Source of the DNA: Mariannaea sp. PMI_226
Taxonomy: Eukaryota > Ascomycota > Sordariomycetes > Hypocreales > Nectriaceae
Assembly (NCBI GenBank): GCA_024336345.1
Contig: JANFOG010000006.1
Location: 1,178,001 to 1,242,000, forward strand
Direction: 5' to 3'
Length of the DNA stretch: 64,000 bases
The notes under the pieces were generated by a model. The model was not told the origin of the DNA. It was given only the letters and a program-made list of their open reading frames with translations, and ran no database searches. Shown here one piece after another: positions 58,655-64,000 of the stretch. The stretch's first letter is position 1; every line of letters begins with the position of its first letter. The position numbers and the translations under genes were made by a program.

Positions 58655-61600
58655 ATGGATACCAGCTTCCAAAATGCGCTCGCCAAATTTCGAACAAGCC
58701 TTTCGGAAAAACAGAGAAGGGATTTTGCGCCGTGCACACTGAAGGATGTCCAGACAGCTATCGAGCAGATTCAATCCCGTCTCGGCTCTCAGAGGCGACA
58801 GAGAAACATGAAGAGAATAACCAAGTTTATCGAAGCGATGGCCCAATTGGGTCAGGTAGTTGAAGTCTTTTTGAACGTTGATAGTACAGTCGCACTCATC
58901 TGGGTCAGTACAAACTGCTGTAATAATAACAGGCACTTTGGTTGCGGGTGCTAAGTACAGATCAGGGACCCATCAAGTTCGTTCTTCTCGTAAGTTGAAT
59001 AGAACCTCCGGCGTTGGGGTTAAAGCTAAACGTTCTCCTGAAAACTAGACAGCCAGTACTTGGGTTGAAACATTAGACCTTTTACTCGATACCTACGCCG
59101 AAATTGGCGAGATTCTTCCAGGATTGACACAGTTCCAAAGGCTCCTAGGGAAGTACCCGTACTTGAAGATGCATCTCGAAAATTACTATTGCAATGTTCT
59201 TGATTTCCATATAAATGCTCTTGATGTATTCTCACGACCAGGTACAGTTCATTTCCCGTCCCGCCACCTCATTGTCTATAGCGGTCTTAATCTGACGTTA
59301 TAAAGCATGGAAGACTGTGTTCCATTCAGCATGGAAGACCTTCAAGACTAGGTTCGGCCCAATTTTGAGCAATCTCAAGCGCCATCGAGAAATCCTTTCG
59401 GACGAGAAGTTGTCGATCGCAATTAGTGAAGTTCGAGATGTTGGCGAACTTCTCGGGGAACAGCTTGAATCGTTGTCAAAGCAGATGATGAAGCTTCAGT
59501 TAGACGAAAAAAGCAGATGATGAAGCTTCAGTTAGACGAAAAGGAACAGGACACACTGAAATTTCAGGAACAACGTAGCCGACGACTACAGTTTGTTCTG
59601 AACAAGTTTGGGATAGTTGACTGTCAAGGAGACCTCGAGCACGCCCGATACGAACATCGTCATCACGGTTCTTCGGGAGACTGGCTTTTTGATGATCCCC
59701 AATTCAAAGAATGGGCCGATTTAACCATGACCCGAAATAGCACGCTCTGTCTACATGGCATCCCTGGAGCAGGTCCGTTGTTGGCCTATTCACATCGAAC
59801 TCGGTGACTGTTGGATCGCTAACCAGCCCATCTTCCCAGGCAAAACCATTCTTACCTCCAGAGTTGTGAAGCACCTTAAACAACTCAAATCATATAACTC
59901 AGCTCAGGGTCATGTGTTTTCTGTTGTCTACTTCTATTTCAACCAGATGGACCCGGGCAAGTCAACATTGACTGGATTATTGTTGACACTTCTATCCCAG
60001 CTCATCCACCAAGATGATGTCCTCTTAGAGCAAACTTACCAGCGATGCCTAGCGATCGACCAGCAAAAAATCTATTCTTCGGATACCATTCGCGATCTAG
60101 CCTCTGTCGCCTTTAAGTCACAGAGGTTGTGCTTCGTGATTCTCGACGGCCTAGACGAATGCGTTGGAAATCCATCAGCCAATCCAGCCGAGGAACAGGA
60201 GCAAGTCATTCACTGGGTTAAATCTCTCACGACAGACACAGGCATGGAACAGTCAGGTAACTGCGAAACTTGTATACGACTGTTCATCTCTAGTCAGCGA
60301 GATGGCATTTTCGAGAAACAACTCAGGTTATACCCATCGATTCAACTAGAATCAGCAGGAGCACATAGCCGGGATATTGAGTCCTATGCAAAACGTCGAT
60401 CCGCGGAGATGCGCAAGAAGTTTCGAATCAGCGCAGAAGAAGAGAGAGAACTCGTGAATAGAGTAACGTCAGGGGCCAAAGGTTAGCATCATAATGCTCT
60501 TTGCTACAATCATTGATGCTTTCTAATATCAACTACAGGCATGTTTCTCTATGCGAAAGTTGTTCTTAGCAACCTGCTCAACCAGGTTTCAATATACCAC
60601 TTCAAACAAGAGATGAAAGCAGAAAACTTTCCGGAAGGTATTGAAGAAGCGTGAGTGGCTAGAACGCCCGGAATTTTACACAGATATTTAGCTAACTACG
60701 TCAGATACAAGCGAGTTGTAGTTCGGGTTCTTGAGAATCCCAGCGAGCCACAGAGACTTGCGGCAAAAAGCATTCTCAGTTTACTCATCTGCGCTGAACG
60801 CTCCCTGATGTGGAAGGAGATTCAAAGCAGATTTTGCATCGATGTCGACACTGAGACGGCCGATACAGACCGTCAATTGTTAGATACATGCAAGGATCTA
60901 TGCGGCTCTTTGGTGGAAATCGAGCGCAATCAGGTCACTGAATCCAAACCAGATGATGTGGTAGAGCTTGTGCACCACACGGCGAGGGGGTAAGTGATTT
61001 GGTCTACCCTCTTACTGTTCTTAATTTAAGTCTAGCCGGGTGAGCATTTAGAAACTGAACGGCTTGCAGATACCTGGTCCAAAGTGGAAGGTTGTGCATT
61101 TCAGGGGAAAATGCTAACATGACATTGTTTTGTGCACGTTACATCACGTCCTTGCCTTTCACTCTCGGACTGAGTGGCAGTGAGATTGAGAAGCATGCCG
61201 TAACTGGCTATTACGGATTTCAGGACTACGCAGCGGCCTTCTGGTGGAAACATGCCTATCGGATGATAGGCACATCAATAGACATCAACACAGACCTCTA
61301 TAACAGAACGCTGCAGGCGGTAGCGAGAGCCATGGAACTATACGGCGACTTCAAAAACAGTCTTCACGAACCGCACGATTGCCCTTCCCACGCGGTGCAA
61401 CGCCAGCTCAAAGAACTAGGTGAAGATGCGCGCGAATGGGAGAATAACTTCAGAATCGAGTTTCGAACGCGAGCGATCAGAAACATAGTTGAACCCTTAC
61501 TGAGTAAAGGAGACGCTTCTTCTATTTTGACATTGTACGGCCCAGTGCGATACAAATGTCACAAGCCTTGGTGTCATTCATTTTATAACGGCTTTGAGCT

Positions 61601-63491
61601 GCATCAAGACAGAGAACAACACCTCTCTGAGCACGATCGGCCATTTAGGTGTTCGCTAGAAAGCTGCTATGGGAACAAATTCGGGTTTCCTTCAGAGTCT
61701 GATTTGGGTCGGCATAACGAAAATCATCATTTGGCACAATCTACTGTCCACTTTCCTTCACCTCGTCCCTCAAAGAGTGAACCGAGAGTCATTTGCTCAG
61801 CCTCCGCCATGGGCGACTTAGCTACAGTGCAGGCATGTCTCGTAGCCGGAATCGATATCAATACCACAACAGCAACTGGGGGAGGGAAGACTCCATTATA
61901 TCTCGCTGCAGAAAAGGGCCACGTACACATCTGCCAGTACCTTCTGGAACAAGGAGCAAACGTGAACTTTAAGGGTGTTCTGGGCCAAAGGAGGACAGCA
62001 TTGCATGCAGCTACCTTGGCAGATAGTGCAGAGCTCGTTCATCTGTTACTTTCTCAACCAGCAGTAGATCCGTATCTACGAGATGATACTCTCTTCACCG
62101 CTGCTGGCTTTGCTGTGAAATGCGGCCGCAACAAGGCTCTATCCGCCTTCGTCTCCGCAGGCCTCGCCTCCCAACGAGGTCAGGATGCTGGTAGGCGTAC
62201 ATGTCTTGGCATAGTTTTGAACTCCATATACCCAAACCTAAAAACCGCTGAGATTCTTATCAATGACGAATTCTTGGATCTCAATGAGAGTTCTAATCGA
62301 AGACATGCCTTTGACCTTCCTCTCCATATTGCCGCTCGGAGAGGATTGATTGAGATCGTAAAGCTTCTATTGTCCAGTGGGCGTGTCGATCTCAACACAG
62401 CAGATCAGTGCGGCCGACGAGCCCTTCATCATGCATGCGAATACGGGCATGATTCTGTGGTTGAGTTACTCCTTCCTGTCATTGATGACCTCAATGCCAA
62501 AGATCATGATGGGACAACACCATTTCAATATGCCACCAGGGGAAGGCATTGGGGCGTCATCAAGCTGCTTTTTGAGAAGGGAGCTGATATGGAGTTAGAT
62601 GATGATGACAGTCAGACATTGCTATCATTAGCCACACAGAATGAGCATGAAGCGATTATCAAGGCGCTTATCGAAGAGAGAACCAATATTGAGTCAAATG
62701 ATGACTACAATGGGATGTCGCTGTCGTTTGCACGGCGCGGGCAGTGGGACGTCGTCAAGCAGCTTCTCGCGAGCAACGAAGTCGATGCTAACTGGAAGGA
62801 TGACTACAATCGGACAGTCCTATCGTACGCCGCGGAGAGGGGGGCCGACTCTATTATCCAGCAGCTTCTCGAGATCAATGAAGTGGATACTAACTCAGAG
62901 GATGACAATGACTGGACTGCGCTTTCATACGCCGCCGCGAGAGGACATTGGACTGCTGTTAAACTGCTTACTAACAAAGGAACAAATGTTGAATTAAATA
63001 CCGAGAAGGGATGCATGCCGCTATTGCTGGCCGCACAAAATGGGCACAGTGCGGTCGTCACCCTGCTTATTGAAGCGGGAGCCAATATTGAGTCAAATGA
63101 TAGCGACGGTCGGACTTCACTATTATTTGCTATACAAAATGGGCATGAGGCGGTCGTCAATCTGCTTATCAACAAGGGAGCCAATATTGAGTCAAAAGAT
63201 ATGAATGGTCAGACGGCGATATTCTATGCCGCCGCGAGGGGTCACTGGGGTGTCGTTAAGCTACTTGTCGAGAAGGGAGCTATTGTCGGAGTAAGTGCTA
63301 AGAATGGTAGGACGCCGCTATTTGTGGCCGTACAACATAGGCATATGGCAATCGTCGAGCTGCTTCTCGCAACAGGCAGAGTTGACATTGGTGCGAAAGA
63401 TAACTATGGTCGGACGGCGCTATCATATGCCACCGAGAGACAGGACCACTTTATCATCAGTCTTCTGCGAGAGCAACAAATTCGATCCTAA
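58655..63491 (+). pseudogene. NLR-like gene: DUF7708-like domain, NACHT, two zinc fingers, ankyrin array; frameshifted
   Basis: Fungal STAND/NLR protein of the type linked to non-self recognition and regulated cell death. Exons: 58655-58903, 58966-58989, 59049-59241, 59306-59772, 59840-60481, 60539-60650, 60705-60989, 61070-63491. The N-terminal helical domain (residues 1-220; ALIWGPIKFVLLTASTWVETL) resembles DUF7708. The P-loop GIPGAGKT (near 299) is assembled across an intron; Walker B is VILDGLDE (near 400), followed by LFISSQRDG. Two C2H2 fingers (CHKPWC...H, CSLESC...H; about 808-870) precede some 17 ankyrin units (about 888-1453). A perfect 32-bp tandem duplication in exon 4 shifts the frame and gives TGA at 59518, leaving 226 residues. 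Without one copy all exons fit one frame of 1453 codons, so everything else is intact. The allele is probably null or recently broken; an assembly error is possible. Expression of the downstream part from an internal start (e.g. 61092) cannot be excluded. Confidence 0.83.
59478..59541. repeat. Perfect 32-bp tandem duplication inside the NLR gene
   Basis: Copies at 59478-59509 and 59510-59541 are identical, including the A-rich junction. The unit begins AAAGCAGATGATGAAGC. Because 32 is not a multiple of three, it changes the reading frame of exon 4. Confidence 0.97.
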
Positions 63492-63538
63492 CTGAGAGCT
63501 CGAAGGATAACTGTAACCAGAGGGCGCTATCATACTAG
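63471..63538 (+). pseudogene. Decayed ankyrin unit after the NLR stop codon
   Basis: Past LLRE the ankyrin pattern continues, but in shifting frames: SNKFDPN in one frame, matching the LLASNEVDANW type of inner repeat, then SKDNCNQRALSY in a third, matching KDDYNRTVLSYA. A stop follows at 63536. It looks like the start of a further repeat lost by small indels, so the present stop at 63489 may not be the ancestral end. Confidence 0.55.
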
Positions 63539-64000
63539 TAATAACAGAAATGATTCATCTCTTCTTTCGCTTTAAGTCTGTTTGATTATGTTTCCTCTTC
63601 CGTTCCCTTCCTTCAGATTTGTAAGTAAATTGTTTACATTTCGTGGCCTTCTTACTTGCGGCTTTTAGGTAGTGTGTAAGAATATGTGTTGAAGCGGCTC
63701 ATGGTCAATGATGTGACTGGAACAGCTTTCTAATAGTCCACCTGTCCCTTCCTCTGCTGCACACACTATCTCGTGTGAGCCCCCCAGGACGTCGTACAGC
63801 ACCCTACTTACAGCATGTAAGTAACCACTACACGCGCATCTTAGTTCCAGCAATCCTCGGGCCAACTCCTAGGTTGAGCAATCTCTACATTGGGACACCC
63901 ACTTGTAAGACTACCAGGCAGCGTGCAAGTGCGAGTGCGAGACACTTTAGTATGTAGAACTTAGGAATCATAATACTCATCGAACTGTACACATATAAGT
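63492..64000. other. Downstream region of the NLR gene
   Basis: Apart from the ankyrin remnant, no coding sequence is supported. Short ORFs at 63665-63957 have no domain. Confidence 0.5.

Noticed and set aside
59499..59531. A 32-33-nt intron that would splice out one copy of the NLR duplication (GT...CAG)
   Set aside because: Too short for fungal splicing, and the available GT and AG sites remove 33 nt rather than 32, so the frame is not restored.
1..64000. CRISPR arrays, bacterial operons, riboswitches, rRNA genes
   Set aside because: None seen; the window is eukaryotic, with spliceosomal introns in most genes.

Overview
This window is nuclear DNA of a filamentous ascomycete, most likely a Sordariomycete and perhaps Hypocreales. 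Its genes have short introns of 50-120 bp with GTRAGT-like donors, CTRAC/CTGAC branch sites and YAG acceptors. Gene density is about one per 4-5 kb. The protein set is typical of Pezizomycotina: DUF3433 membrane protein, AA11 chitin LPMO, KNR4/SMI1, AIG2-like cyclotransferase, and an NLR with DUF7708-like, NACHT and ankyrin domains. The genus is inferred from protein style only, not from a search.

Layout. 0-2 kb: secreted acid sphingomyelinase-like phosphodiesterase (minus strand, C-terminus cut by the window edge). 3-6.4 kb: PET127-like mitochondrial RNA-processing factor (minus), divergent from HID1/dymeclin-family Golgi protein (6.9-9.6 kb). 11-12.8 kb: epoxide-hydrolase-fold protein whose catalytic residues all look replaced. 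13.6-16.8 kb: exocyst subunit SEC8. A 4.2-kb non-coding stretch precedes KNR4/SMI1 (21-22.8 kb). 25.2-29.1 kb: DUF3433 double-domain membrane protein, convergent with a secreted AA11 LPMO (29.5-30.6 kb). 30.6-35.3 kb holds no gene I can support. 35.3-35.9 kb: AIG2-like gamma-glutamylcyclotransferase that needs an 8-nt micro-exon. 37-48.7 kb: TRA1, the giant SAGA/NuA4 pseudokinase. 50-52.6 kb: acetoacetyl-CoA synthetase. 52.8-53.3 kb: small DUF1757-like membrane protein. 54.6-58 kb: SNF2-family DEAH ATPase (minus). It shares a 0.6-kb divergent promoter with a NACHT-zinc finger-ankyrin NLR gene (58.7-63.5 kb).

Most genes are unrelated housekeeping functions: secretion (HID1, SEC8), cell-wall control (KNR4), transcription (TRA1), mitochondria (PET127) and ketone-body activation (acetoacetyl-CoA synthetase). 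The accessory interest is at the right end. The NLR gene is frameshifted by a perfect 32-bp tandem duplication, and its ankyrin array ends in a decayed repeat. Removing one 32-bp copy and the predicted introns gives an uninterrupted frame of about 1453 codons, so the lesion looks recent.

The other main results concern gene structure. Three introns are multiples of three without stops (TRA1, acetoacetyl-CoA synthetase, SNF2 gene), one intron is probably GC-AG, and two coding exons are 8 nt long. Exon coordinates were worked out by hand from splice signals and reading frame, without transcript data.
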